Assembly: GCF_900089605.1 (NCBI RefSeq)
Contig: NZ_LT594324.1
Coordinates: 5,766,001-5,830,000 of the forward strand
Length of the DNA stretch: 64,000 nt
Reading direction: 5' to 3'
Origin: Micromonospora narathiwatensis
Lineage (GTDB): Bacteria > Actinomycetota > Actinomycetes > Mycobacteriales > Micromonosporaceae
In this document: positions 16,788-25,627 of the stretch, in pieces
Position numbering within the stretch: the stretch's first letter is position 1
Layout: each line of letters begins with the position of its first letter
Program-made: the position numbers and the translations under genes
The notes under the pieces: model-generated
The model's input: the letters and a program-made list of their open reading frames with translations, nothing else
Database searches by the model: none
Told to the model about the DNA's origin: nothing

Positions 16788-19550
16788 GTGCCGAGCAACG
16801 CTGGAACCACCCGTCTGGTCATCGTCGAGTCACCGGCGAAGGCCAAGACGATCTCGGGCTACCTCGGCCCGGGGTACGTCGTGGAGGCCAGCTTCGGCCA
16901 CGTCCGGGACCTGCCCCGCAACGCGGCCGACGTGCCGGCCAAGTACAAGGGTGAGCCGTGGGCGCGGCTCGGGGTGGACGTCGACAACGGCTTCCACGCC
17001 CTCTACGTGGTCTCGCCGGACCGTAAGCAGCAGATCAGCAAGCTGACCAAGCTGGCCAAGGAGGTCGACGAGATCTTCCTGGCGACGGACGAGGACCGCG
17101 AGGGCGAGGCGATCGCCTGGCACCTGGTGGAGACGCTCAAGCCCAAGGTGCCGGTCAAGCGGATGGTGTTCCACGAGATCACCAAGCCGGCCATCCAGGC
17201 CGCGGTGGCCAACCCGCGCGAGATCGACCGGGACCTGGTCGACGCCCAGGAGGCCCGGCGCATCCTCGACCGGCTGTACGGCTACGAGGTCTCCCCGGTG
17301 CTGTGGAAGAAGGTCATGCCGAGGCTCTCGGCGGGCCGGGTGCAGTCCGTGGCGACCCGGATCGTGGTCGAGCGGGAGCGGCAGCGGATGGCGTTCCGCA
17401 CCGCCGAATACTGGGACATCCTGGCCAGCCTCGCGGTGGCGAACCCCGGCGACGGGCCGCGCGGATTCAACGCCACGCTGATCGCGCTGAACGGCGACCG
17501 GATCGCCACCGGCAAGGACTTCGAGCCGACCACCGGCCGGGTGAAGGCCGGCGCGGGCGTGGTGCACCTCGACGAGGGCGGGGCCCGGGGGCTCGCCGCC
17601 CGCCTGGAGGGGCGGCCGTTCACGGTCACCCGGGTCGAGGAGAAGCCCTACCGCCGCCGCCCGTACGCGCCGTTCATCACCTCCACCCTCCAGCAGGAGG
17701 CGGCCCGCAAGCTGCGGTTCTCGTCGCAGCAGACGATGCGCACCGCGCAGCGGCTCTACGAGAACGGCTACATCACCTATATGCGTACCGACTCGGTGAA
17801 CCTGTCGGAGACCGCCATCGCGGCGGCCCGCCGGCAGATCGTCGAGCTGTACGGCGAGCGCAACGTGCCGCCGGAGCCGCGTCGCTACACCGGCAAGGTG
17901 AAGAACGCGCAGGAGGCGCACGAGGCGATCCGCCCGGCGGGGGACAACTTCCGCACCCCGGGCGAGGTGGCCAAGGAGCTGTCGGCCGAGGAGTTCAAGC
18001 TCTACGAGCTGATCTGGCGGCGCACCATCGCCTCGCAGATGACCGACGCGGTCGGCTCCAGCGTCTCGGTGCGGATCCGGGCGGTCTCCTCAGCGCAGGA
18101 GGAGGCCGACTTCGGCGCGACCGGCAAGACCATCACCGACCCGGGCTTCCTGCGCGCGTACGTCGAGTCGAGCGACGACGAGAACGCCGAGGCCGAGGAC
18201 GCCGAGCGGCGGCTGCCCACCCTGGTCAAGGACCAGCCGCTGACCGCCGAGGAACTGGCCGCGCAGGGCCACCACACCCAGCCGCCCGCCCGCTACACCG
18301 AGGCGTCGCTGGTCAAGGCCCTCGAAGAGCTGGGCATCGGCCGTCCGTCGACGTACGCGTCGATCATGCAGACCATCCAGGACCGCGGGTACGTCGTCAA
18401 GCGCGGCCAGGCGATGATCCCGTCGTTCCTGGCGTTCGCGGTGATCGGGCTGATGGAGCGGCACTACCCGCGCCTGATCGACTACGACTTCACCGCCAGC
18501 ATGGAGAACGAGCTGGACGAGATCGCCGGCGGCGACCACGCGGCGGTGGACTTCCTCACCTCGTTCTACTTCGGCAGCACCAACGGCACCGGCGACCAGG
18601 CCATCGCCCACGCCGGGGGCCTCAAGAAGCTGGTGACGGAAAATCTCAGCGACATCGACGCGCGCAGCGTCAACTCGATCCCGCTCTTCACCGACGACGA
18701 GGGGCGCGAGGTCGTGGTCCGGGTCGGCCGGTACGGGCCGTACCTCCAGCGGGCGCTGCCGGGCGAGCAGCCCACGCCCGCCGGTGAGGGCGAGGAGGGC
18801 GGTGCCCACGGTGACCGGGCGCCGATCCCGGAGGGGCTGGCACCCGACGAACTGACCCCGGAGAAGGTGCACGAGCTGTTCCTCGGCGGCGGGGGCGAGC
18901 GCAAGCTCGGCGACGACCCGGCCACCGGCGAGCCGATCGTGCTCAAGTCCGGCCGGTTCGGCCCGTACGTGGCCAGCGGGGAGCGCCGGTCCTCGCTGCT
19001 GCGCTCGCAGTCGCCGGACGCGCTCACCTTCGACGAGGCGCTCAAGCTGCTCAGCCTGCCCCGGCTGGTCGGGGTGGCGCCGGACGGGGTCGAGGTGTTC
19101 GCCAACAACGGCCGCTACGGCCCGTACGTCAAGCGCGGTGACGAGTTCCGCTCGCTGGACTCGGAAGAGAAGATGTTCACCGTCACGCTGGACGAGGCGC
19201 TCGCCCTGCTGGCCGCCCCGAAGACCCGCCAGCGCCGGGCCGCCGCGCCGCCGCTGCGGGAGATGGGCGCCGACCCGCTGACCGAGAAGCCGTTGGTCAT
19301 CAAGGACGGCCGGTTCGGCCCGTACGTCACCGACGGGGAGACCAACGCGTCGCTGCGGCGCGGGCAGACCCCGGAGGCGCTGACCCTGGAGGAAGCCTCC
19401 GAGATGCTCGCCGAGAAGCGGGCGAAGGGTCCGGCGCCGAAGAAGGCGGCGGCCAAGAAGGCCACCCCGGCCAAGAAGACGGCGGCCAAGAAGACGGCGG
19501 CGAAGAAGACCACCCCCGCCAAGAAGGCCACAACCAAAAAGACCCCATAA
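16788..19550 (+). CDS. topA: DNA topoisomerase I
   Basis: 920 residues, type IA enzyme relaxing negative supercoils. The TOPRIM domain starts TTRLVIVESPAKAKTISGYL and has the acidic triad in FLATDEDREGEAIAWH; the active-site tyrosine is Tyr331 in YITYMRTDS. After the core (to about 590) there are at least three repeated C-terminal modules around GRFGPYVASGE, GRYGPYVKRGD and GRFGPYVTDGE, which replace zinc ribbons in actinobacteria. The protein ends in a Lys/Ala/Pro tail (about 35 residues, KKAAAKKATPAKK style) that in mycobacteria aids DNA binding. The GTG follows a GGAGAGAGAC leader. Confidence 0.96.
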   Translation: MPSNAGTTRLVIVESPAKAKTISGYLGPGYVVEASFGHVRDLPRNAADVPAKYKGEPWARLGVDVDNGFHALYVVSPDRKQQISKLTKLAKEVDEIFLATDEDREGEAIAWHLVETLKPKVPVKRMVFHEITKPAIQAAVANPREIDRDLVDAQEARRILDRLYGYEVSPVLWKKVMPRLSAGRVQSVATRIVVERERQRMAFRTAEYWDILASLAVANPGDGPRGFNATLIALNGDRIATGKDFEPTTGRVKAGAGVVHLDEGGARGLAARLEGRPFTVTRVEEKPYRRRPYAPFITSTLQQEAARKLRFSSQQTMRTAQRLYENGYITYMRTDSVNLSETAIAAARRQIVELYGERNVPPEPRRYTGKVKNAQEAHEAIRPAGDNFRTPGEVAKELSAEEFKLYELIWRRTIASQMTDAVGSSVSVRIRAVSSAQEEADFGATGKTITDPGFLRAYVESSDDENAEAEDAERRLPTLVKDQPLTAEELAAQGHHTQPPARYTEASLVKALEELGIGRPSTYASIMQTIQDRGYVVKRGQAMIPSFLAFAVIGLMERHYPRLIDYDFTASMENELDEIAGGDHAAVDFLTSFYFGSTNGTGDQAIAHAGGLKKLVTENLSDIDARSVNSIPLFTDDEGREVVVRVGRYGPYLQRALPGEQPTPAGEGEEGGAHGDRAPIPEGLAPDELTPEKVHELFLGGGGERKLGDDPATGEPIVLKSGRFGPYVASGERRSSLLRSQSPDALTFDEALKLLSLPRLVGVAPDGVEVFANNGRYGPYVKRGDEFRSLDSEEKMFTVTLDEALALLAAPKTRQRRAAAPPLREMGADPLTEKPLVIKDGRFGPYVTDGETNASLRRGQTPEALTLEEASEMLAEKRAKGPAPKKAAAKKATPAKKTAAKKTAAKKTTPAKKATTKKTP

Positions 19551-19562
19551 GGGAATCCGAGG

Positions 19563-19612
19563 AGATCTTGGTACTTTCCTGCCCTGGGAGGGGCGGATAC
19601 GTACCAAGATCT
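19563..19612 (+). terminator. AT-rich inverted repeat after topA
   Basis: AGATCTTGGTAC (19563-19574) pairs perfectly with GTACCAAGATCT (19601-19612); the 26-base loop is GC-rich. It starts 13 bases after the topA stop. The 50 % AT stem is unlike the other hairpins here and may be an interspersed palindromic element rather than only a terminator. The remaining 200 bases up to 19812 show no supported gene. Confidence 0.5.
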
Positions 19613-19812
19613 TTGGGCGCTCGGCCGGGCCAGCAGCGGTGAGCCTGCTTGAGACTGAGCACGTCCTCCTGGTGGAACAACAACCAGGTCAGCTCGTCCG
19701 CATGCAGCGCCAGCCCCAGCCGCGGCCCTGCCCTTTCCTCGCCCCACACACCCTCCCATCCTCACCACCATCCGCCCACACGCCACCCCCTGTGGACAGC
19801 TGACGAATGTGG

Positions 19813-21120
19813 TCAGGCGTCGAGGATTCGGGTGAGGTAGGGGTTGGTGAACAACCGGTTGGGGTCGAGGCGGTCGCGGACCGCCAGGAAGTCGGCGAAC
19901 CTCGGGTACGCCGGGGCGAGCGACGCCGCGTCCCGGTAGTGCAGCTTGCCCCAGTGCGGCCGGCCGCCCAGTTCCGTCGCCACCTCCTCGAACGCCCGGA
20001 AGTACGGCTCGAAGGGCATGCCGACGTACTGGTGGATGGCGAGGTAGACCGAGTCCCTCCCGTACCCGTGGGAGAGCCAGATGTCGTCGGCGGCGGTGAA
20101 CCGCACCTCGACCGGGAAGAGCACCTTGAACGGCAGCCCGTCCACGATCCGCCGGAGCGCGTCGAGCGCGGCCGGCAGGACGGCGCGGGGCAGGGCGTAC
20201 TCCATCTCCACGAAGCGGACCCGGCGCGGGGTGCAGAAGACCTGGTCGGATCGGCCGGTGTAGGTGCGTTCGGTGAGCGCCCGGGCGGAGACCGCGCTGA
20301 TCCCCGGTACGAGCGCCGGCACGGCCCGGCCCAGCCGGCAGGCTCCGGCGAAGACGCTGTTGGCCAGGAACTCGTCGTCGAGCCAGCCGCGCCAGCGGGG
20401 CAGCGGCCGGTCGTCGGCGGGCACCCGGTCGTTGGTCTTGACCTGGACCCGCGCGGTGTACGGGAACCAGTAGAACTCGGCGTGGTCGTGCTCGCCGACC
20501 AGCGACGGCAGGTCGGCGAGCACGGTGGAGAGCGCCGCCGGCTGTTCGTGCGCGCGGAGCACGAAGGCGTCGACGCAACGCAGGGTGACCTCGACCAGGA
20601 CCCCGACCGCGCCGAGCCCGACCCGGGCCGCGGCGAAGACGTCGCGGTGCGCGTCGGCGGAGCAGTGCAGCACCTCGCCGGTGCCGGTGACCAGGGTCAG
20701 CGCGGTGACGAAGGTGGAGAGGCAGCCGAGCCGCGCACCGGTACCGTGGGTGCCGGTGGAGAGCGCCCCGGCAACGGTCTGCGCGTCGATGTCGCCGAGG
20801 TTGGGCAGGGCCAGGCCGTGGGTGGCGAGCAGTTCGTTGAGGGCGTGCAGGGTCATCCCGGCCGGTACGGTGACCAGCCGACGGGCGGTGTCGACGGTGA
20901 CGTCGGTGTCCAGGTCGGACAGGTCGAGCCGGTGCCCGTCGGTCAGGGCCGCCCCGGTGAACGAGTGACCACTGCCGACCGCGCGGATGGTCCGGCCGGC
21001 GTCGGCGGCGGCACCGACCGCCTCGACGACCTCGGCGACGGTCCGGGGACGCGCCACGAGGGCGGTGGTGCTGCGCTGATTGCCGGCCCAGTTGGACCAG
21101 ACGGCTGGCGTACCGGACAT
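19813..21120 (-). CDS. D-arabinono-1,4-lactone oxidase-type FAD enzyme
   Basis: 435 residues. The N-terminal FAD-binding domain has VGSGHSFTGAALTDGHRLD, with the His of GHSF corresponding to the flavin-linking residue in some relatives, and STGTHGTGARLG as a second FAD contact. The C-terminal ALO domain ends with HWGKLHYRD and RDRLDPNRLFTNPYL, typical of sugar-lactone oxidases and of the mycobacterial L-gulono-lactone dehydrogenase. It would oxidise an aldonolactone; the exact sugar is not clear. A GAGGAG ribosome site precedes the ATG. Divergent from a TetR gene with operator-like palindromes between them. Confidence 0.85.
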   Translation of the reverse strand: MSGTPAVWSNWAGNQRSTTALVARPRTVAEVVEAVGAAADAGRTIRAVGSGHSFTGAALTDGHRLDLSDLDTDVTVDTARRLVTVPAGMTLHALNELLATHGLALPNLGDIDAQTVAGALSTGTHGTGARLGCLSTFVTALTLVTGTGEVLHCSADAHRDVFAAARVGLGAVGVLVEVTLRCVDAFVLRAHEQPAALSTVLADLPSLVGEHDHAEFYWFPYTARVQVKTNDRVPADDRPLPRWRGWLDDEFLANSVFAGACRLGRAVPALVPGISAVSARALTERTYTGRSDQVFCTPRRVRFVEMEYALPRAVLPAALDALRRIVDGLPFKVLFPVEVRFTAADDIWLSHGYGRDSVYLAIHQYVGMPFEPYFRAFEEVATELGGRPHWGKLHYRDAASLAPAYPRFADFLAVRDRLDPNRLFTNPYLTRILDA

Positions 21121-21134
21121 GGACGCTCCTCGAC

Positions 21135-21158
21135 ATGAATACGAACTGAATTCATATC
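21135..21158. promoter_or_regulatory. TetR operator candidate 1
   Basis: ATACGAA (21139-21145) and TTCATAT (21151-21157) form an imperfect inverted repeat; ATGAAT/ATTCAT (21135-21140, 21150-21155) is also palindromic. It lies 15 bases upstream of the oxidase start in an AT-rich island and shares TTCATATC with the second site. Confidence 0.5.
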
Positions 21159-21234
21159 AGGAACGTTGTGCCTGGTAAATACCGCAATCGGGGTTCCGCT
21201 CGTTGTACCGGTAGTCACCGTCTGGTGACGTCTA

Positions 21235-21248
21235 GATATGTTCATATC
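21235..21248. promoter_or_regulatory. TetR operator candidate 2
   Basis: A perfect palindrome GATATG-TT-CATATC, 22 bases before the TetR start, carrying the same TTCATATC half-site as the first candidate. It is placed to give autoregulation. Confidence 0.5.
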
Positions 21249-21270
21249 CGTCGAAGGGGGGTGGCGCCGA

Positions 21271-21924
21271 GTGTCCACACCAGCCGCCACGACCGGGCCG
21301 TTGCGCCGGGTACCGGTGCAGGGTCGAAGTGTCGCGCGGGTCCAGCGGATGCTGGACGCCTGCGCCGAGCTCGTCGACGAGGTGGGGTACGAGGGCTTGA
21401 CCACCACTCTGCTCGCCGAGCGGGCAGAGGTGGCGATCGGCTCGGTCTACCAGTTCTTCCCGGACAAGCGGGCGATCGTGCAGGCGTTGACCCTGCGCAC
21501 GATGGAGTCCTACCTCCAGCGGCTCGACGAGCGGTTCGCCTCCGACGACCTGACCCACTGGTGGGACGGCGTCGACGCGGCGATCGACGAGTACATCACG
21601 ATGCACCGCACCGTCCCGGGGTTCCGTACCCTGCACTTCGGCGACGTGGTCGACATGCACCTGCTCGACGAGCAGCGGGACAACAACGGCGTGATCGCCG
21701 ACCAACTCGCCCGGCTGCTCACCGAACGGTTCGGCCTGGCCGACGTACCCGACCTCCGGTTCCATCTGGAGGTCGCGGTGGAGGCGGCCGACGCCCTGAT
21801 CAAGCTGGCGTTCCGGCGCCGTGCGGAGGGCGACGAGCGGGTGCTGGCCGAGGCGAAGGCGCTGGTCCGGGAGTATCTGCACCGGCAGGTCGACGCCCGG
21901 ACGGAGGTGGCCCAGCCGGGCTGA
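21271..21924 (+). CDS. TetR family transcriptional regulator
   Basis: 217 residues. The HTH is in LTTTLLAERAEVAIGSVYQF and FPDKRAIVQAL (residues about 45-75), the usual TetR DNA-binding helices. The C-terminal ligand domain has no recognised subfamily. It is divergent from the lactone oxidase, with two palindromes in the 150-base gap, so it most likely represses that gene and itself. The GTG at 21271 is preferred over the ATG at 21238 because the upstream residues overlap the operator and a GGGGGG ribosome site is nearby. Confidence 0.85.
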   Translation: MSTPAATTGPLRRVPVQGRSVARVQRMLDACAELVDEVGYEGLTTTLLAERAEVAIGSVYQFFPDKRAIVQALTLRTMESYLQRLDERFASDDLTHWWDGVDAAIDEYITMHRTVPGFRTLHFGDVVDMHLLDEQRDNNGVIADQLARLLTERFGLADVPDLRFHLEVAVEAADALIKLAFRRRAEGDERVLAEAKALVREYLHRQVDARTEVAQPG

Positions 21925-21996
21925 GTCAGCCGTCCGGCCCGGTGCCGGCGGTGTGAAACGGTGCGACGCCCGGGGGCGACCGGGCGGAACGAGCAG

Positions 21997-22029
21997 CGGC
22001 GGGTTCCCGAGGTACGCCGGGACCCGCCG
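21997..22029. terminator. hairpin between convergent tetR and deaminase genes
   Basis: CGGCGGGTTCCCG (21997-22009) pairs with CGGGACCCGCCG (22018-22029) with one bulged T, followed by CACCCTTTCC. Confidence 0.65.
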
Positions 22030-22049
22030 TCACCCTTTCCGCCTTCCTC

Positions 22050-23258
22050 CTAGAGGAACGCGTGGCCCTCGCCCCGATAGCTGGGCACGGTGGCGACCAC
22101 CTCGTCGCCCTCGACCAGGTGCAGCTCGTTGACCCGTTCGCACAGCTCACCGGCCTTGGCGTGACGGAACCAGACCCGGTCGCCCACCCGCAGGGCGGTC
22201 GCGGCCGCGCCGACGAGGGGGGTCTGCACCTCGCCGGCGCCCTCGGCCCCGAGCAGCTTCAGGCCCGTCGGCAGCCACGGGCGCGGCAGCCGGCTCTCCC
22301 CGGCCGAGCCCGAGGCGATCCAGCCGCCACCGAGCACGGTGGCCAGCCCGGGCGCCGGCCGGCGGACCACCGCGCAGGCGAAGAACGCCGCCGGGGTCGG
22401 GCGCCAGGCCCGGTACGCGTCGAACAGCGTCGGCCCGTACAGGCCCGATCCCGCGGTGACCTCGGTGACCGCGGGATCGGCGCTGGTGGCGGCCACGCTG
22501 CCGGTGCCGCCGCCGTTGACGAACTCCAGGTCGGCGTGCTCGCGTATCGCGGCGACCGCCGCCGCCCGCCGGTCCAGCAGTTCCCGGTACGACCGGCGTT
22601 GGGCGACCCGGATCGCCGCGCCGCGTACCGCCTGCCCGGGCGGCGCGTCGCCGAGCCCGGCGATCTGCGCCTCGTACGACATCAGGCCGACCAGCCGGAA
22701 GCCGGGCCGGGCGGCGACGGCGGCGGCGAACGCGCCGGCCGCCCCGGCGCTGTGCACCGGAGAGCGGCGGACGCCCATGTGCACCCGTCCGCCGAGGAGC
22801 CGCCAGGAGGCGTCCAGGTCGAGGCAGATCCGCAGCGCCGGCCGGCCCTCGGGCGGGCACACCGCGTCGATCAGGTCGAGCTGGCCGGGGTCGTCGACCA
22901 TCAGGGTCACCGCGGCGGCGAGCGCCGGGTCGGCGGCCAGTTCGGCGAGCGCTCCCCGGTCGGCCGTGGGATACGCCACCAGCACGTCGTCGCTGACGCC
23001 GGTGCGCGCCAACCAGACCGCCTCGGGCAGGGTGAACGCCATCACGCCCCGCCAGCCGGGCCGGGCCAGCACCCGGCTCAGCAACTCCCGGGCGCGCACC
23101 GACTTGCTGGCGACCCGGAGCGGCTTGCCGTCGGCCCGGCTGGCCAGCGCGTCCGCGTTGGCGTCGAAGGCGGCGAGATCGACCACGGCGTACGGCGGGT
23201 CGAGGTGTGCGGTCGCTCGATCGAGGCGATCGCGAAGTTTGTCAGGATCGATGGCCAC
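22050..23258 (-). CDS. amino acid deaminase/aldolase (alanine racemase-fold PLP enzyme)
   Basis: 402 residues. The N-terminal alanine racemase barrel starts PPYAVVDLAAFDANADAL and the probable PLP lysine is in LRVASKSVRARELL (near residue 52). The C-terminal D-serine-dehydratase-like domain has RPAPGLATVLGGGWIASG and VGDRVWFRHAKAGELCERVN, with the His and Cys that bind zinc in relatives. It probably deaminates or cleaves a D- or beta-hydroxy amino acid; the substrate is not identified. In actinomycetes it commonly neighbours the lactone oxidase. The GTG lies 6 nt behind TAGCGT, a leaderless arrangement. Confidence 0.82.
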   Translation of the reverse strand: MAIDPDKLRDRLDRATAHLDPPYAVVDLAAFDANADALASRADGKPLRVASKSVRARELLSRVLARPGWRGVMAFTLPEAVWLARTGVSDDVLVAYPTADRGALAELAADPALAAAVTLMVDDPGQLDLIDAVCPPEGRPALRICLDLDASWRLLGGRVHMGVRRSPVHSAGAAGAFAAAVAARPGFRLVGLMSYEAQIAGLGDAPPGQAVRGAAIRVAQRRSYRELLDRRAAAVAAIREHADLEFVNGGGTGSVAATSADPAVTEVTAGSGLYGPTLFDAYRAWRPTPAAFFACAVVRRPAPGLATVLGGGWIASGSAGESRLPRPWLPTGLKLLGAEGAGEVQTPLVGAAATALRVGDRVWFRHAKAGELCERVNELHLVEGDEVVATVPSYRGEGHAFL

Positions 23259-23264
23259 GTGTGC

Positions 23265-23270
23265 ACGCTA
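23265..23270 (-). promoter_or_regulatory. -10 box TAGCGT, leaderless start of the deaminase gene
   Basis: TAGCGT on the minus strand, six bases (GCACAC) before the GTG at 23258; same hexamer and spacing as at 419-430. Confidence 0.5.
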
Positions 23271-23407
23271 ACTGTTTGGGGGTCAATGCGAAATACCCTC
23301 GCGTCTGTCCGGGCTGCGGGCGGTGGCACCGGCGGCCTAGGCTCGGCGAGCAGGCGAATGTCGCGGAGGGAACGCTTCGCGCCCGCGACTAGAGTGTTCC
23401 ACCGGGG

Positions 23408-25627
23408 ATGCCCAGCTCTGGGCCGGCACGTGGAGGTACGGCCATCGAAAGCCAGAAGAACGGCGAGTCGCCCGGCGTGTCGTCGCCCACGGCCCAGGCC
23501 GACCGGTCCGGAGCCGCCGCCATCCGCTCGGTGCTGCGTATCCGGCCGTTCCGCCGGCTGTGGATCGTGCTCGGCGTCGCCTCCTTCGGCGACTGGCTCG
23601 GCCTGCTCGCCACCTCCGTCTTCGCCGCCGCCCAGGTCGAGGGCGACACTGCCAAGGGCGCGGCCTTCGGCACGGTGATCGCGGTCCGGTTGCTGCCCGC
23701 CCTGCTGCTCGGCCCGGTGGCCGGCGTCTTCGCCGACCGCTTCGACCGGCGCTGGACGATGGTCATCTGCGACGTCCTGCGCTTCGTGCTCTTCGCCTCC
23801 ATCCCGCTGTACGCGCTCACCGGTGCCAGCGGCGGGCTGGTGGTCACCTGGGCGGCGGTCGCGACCTTCCTGATCGAGACGATCACCCTGATGTGGATCC
23901 CGGCCAAGGAGGCCGCGGTCCCCAACCTGATCCCCCGCGCCCGGCTCGAGACCGCCAACCAGCTCACCCTCATCACCACGTACGGCATCACCCCGATCGC
24001 CGCCGCGATCGTCGCCGCGGTGCTCGACCGCGGCGTGCGCGGGCTGGTCGGGGGCAACCTGTCGTGGGCCGAGCCGGCGCAGCTCGCCCTCTGGCTCAAC
24101 TCGTTCTCCCGGCTCGCCACCGCCCTGGTCGTCGTCTTCGGGATCAGGGAGATCAGCCAGGTCCGGACCGGCGGGCGCGAGCCCACCGAGCAGAGCATGA
24201 TGCGCCAGTTCGCCGAGGGCTGGCGGTTCATCGGCCAGACCCCGCTGGTCCGGGGTCTGGTGCTCGGCATCTTCGGTGCGTTCGCCGGCGGTGGCATCGT
24301 GGTCGGCACGGCCAAGTTCTTCGCCGCCTCGCTGGGCGCCGGCGACGCGGCGTTCTTCCTGCTCTTCGGGGCGATCTTCGTCGGCCTGGCGATCGGCATC
24401 GGGGCCGGGCCGATGATCGTGCGGGACATGTCCCGGCGGCGCTGGTTCGGCATGAGCATCGTGCTGGCCAGCGCCTCGGTGCTGGTGCTCGCCTTCGCGA
24501 TCCACCTGTCCATGGCGATCTTCGGCGCGATCCTGGTCGGCGCGGGCGCCGGCATGGCCTTCCTGGCCGGCACCACCCTGCTCGGCGGCGAGGTCGCCGA
24601 CGAGGTACGCGGCCGGGTCTTCGCGGTGGTGCAGATCGGCACCCGGCTGGTGCTGATCCTGGCCATCGCGCTGAGCAGCATCCTGGTCGGGGTCGGCGGC
24701 TCGCGCCAGCTGACCATCGCCGACCTGGGCATCTCGGTCTCCTCGACCCGGCTGCTGCTGCTCGCCGCGGGCGTCGCCGGCATCTTCGCCGGGATCAGCG
24801 CGTTCGGCCAGATGGACGACAAGAAGGGCGTGCCGGTCCTGGCGGACCTGTGGGGCTCGATCCGGGGCCGTCCGCTGATGCCGGCCGAACCCTTCGTCTC
24901 CAGCGGCCTCTTCGTGGTCTTCGAGGGTGGCGAGGGCGCCGGCAAGTCCACCCAGCTCGCCGCGCTCGCCGACCGGCTGCGCGGCCAGGGGCGGGACGTC
25001 GTGGTCACCCGCGAGCCGGGGGCCACCGCCGTCGGCGAGCGGATCCGCGCGCTGGTGCTGGAGACCGAGGGCGCCGAGGCCCCGTCGCCGCGCGCCGAGG
25101 CGCTGCTGTACGCCGCCGACCGGGCGCACCACGTCGCCACCGTGGTCCGGCCGGCGCTGGTCCGGGGCGCGGTGGTGATCAGCGACCGGTACGTCGACTC
25201 GTCCCTGGCCTACCAGGGGGCCGGCCGTACGCTGCCGGCGGAGGAGGTCTCCTGGCTCTCCTCGTGGGCCACCGGCGGGCTCAAGCCCGACCTGGTGGTG
25301 CTCCTCGACGTCGACCCGCGCACCGGCCTGGGCCGGGTCGAGTCCCGCAGCCAGGGCGCCGACCGGCTGGAGGCCGAGTCGATCGCGTTCCACGAGCGGG
25401 TCCGGTACGCCTTCCTCGACCTGGCCGCCGCCGACCCCAAGCGTTACCTGGTGCTCGACGCCGCCCGGCCGGCCGAGGAGATCGCCGCGGCGGTCGCCCG
25501 CCGGGTGGAGGAGCTCCTGGTCGACCCGGCCGGCATCGTGCACCCGCGTCCGGCGCACGGTCCGGACACCACGGTCCAGCCCGAGTTATCCGAGGCGGAA
25601 CTGGTGGCCATGGAGCGCCCCAACTGA
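23408..25627 (+). CDS. tmk: MFS transporter-thymidylate kinase fusion
   Basis: 739 residues in two parts. Residues about 35-460 form a 12-helix major facilitator domain (FGDWLGLLATSVF, GVFADRFDRRWTMV as motif A, then paired helices). Residues about 497-710 are a complete dTMP kinase: P-loop FEGGEGAGKSTQ near 502, REPGATAVGERIR, and ISDRYVDSSLAYQGAGR. The kinase makes dTDP for DNA synthesis. The same fusion is known from Streptomyces beside topA and holB. The start is unsure: the ATG at 23408 lacks a good ribosome site, whereas a GGAGG at 23432-23436 is followed by in-frame ATC at 23444. The stop overlaps the holB start. Confidence 0.92.
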   Translation: MPSSGPARGGTAIESQKNGESPGVSSPTAQADRSGAAAIRSVLRIRPFRRLWIVLGVASFGDWLGLLATSVFAAAQVEGDTAKGAAFGTVIAVRLLPALLLGPVAGVFADRFDRRWTMVICDVLRFVLFASIPLYALTGASGGLVVTWAAVATFLIETITLMWIPAKEAAVPNLIPRARLETANQLTLITTYGITPIAAAIVAAVLDRGVRGLVGGNLSWAEPAQLALWLNSFSRLATALVVVFGIREISQVRTGGREPTEQSMMRQFAEGWRFIGQTPLVRGLVLGIFGAFAGGGIVVGTAKFFAASLGAGDAAFFLLFGAIFVGLAIGIGAGPMIVRDMSRRRWFGMSIVLASASVLVLAFAIHLSMAIFGAILVGAGAGMAFLAGTTLLGGEVADEVRGRVFAVVQIGTRLVLILAIALSSILVGVGGSRQLTIADLGISVSSTRLLLLAAGVAGIFAGISAFGQMDDKKGVPVLADLWGSIRGRPLMPAEPFVSSGLFVVFEGGEGAGKSTQLAALADRLRGQGRDVVVTREPGATAVGERIRALVLETEGAEAPSPRAEALLYAADRAHHVATVVRPALVRGAVVISDRYVDSSLAYQGAGRTLPAEEVSWLSSWATGGLKPDLVVLLDVDPRTGLGRVESRSQGADRLEAESIAFHERVRYAFLDLAAADPKRYLVLDAARPAEEIAAAVARRVEELLVDPAGIVHPRPAHGPDTTVQPELSEAELVAMERPN

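Noticed and set aside
19615..19770. Possible minus-strand peptide fragment (HADELTWLLFHQEDVL) behind topA
   Set aside because: Short, no start or ribosome site, and no family I can name; could be a remnant but not supportable.
23078..25558. Long minus-strand open frame opposite the MFS-tmk gene
   Set aside because: Same antisense pattern; no recognisable protein.
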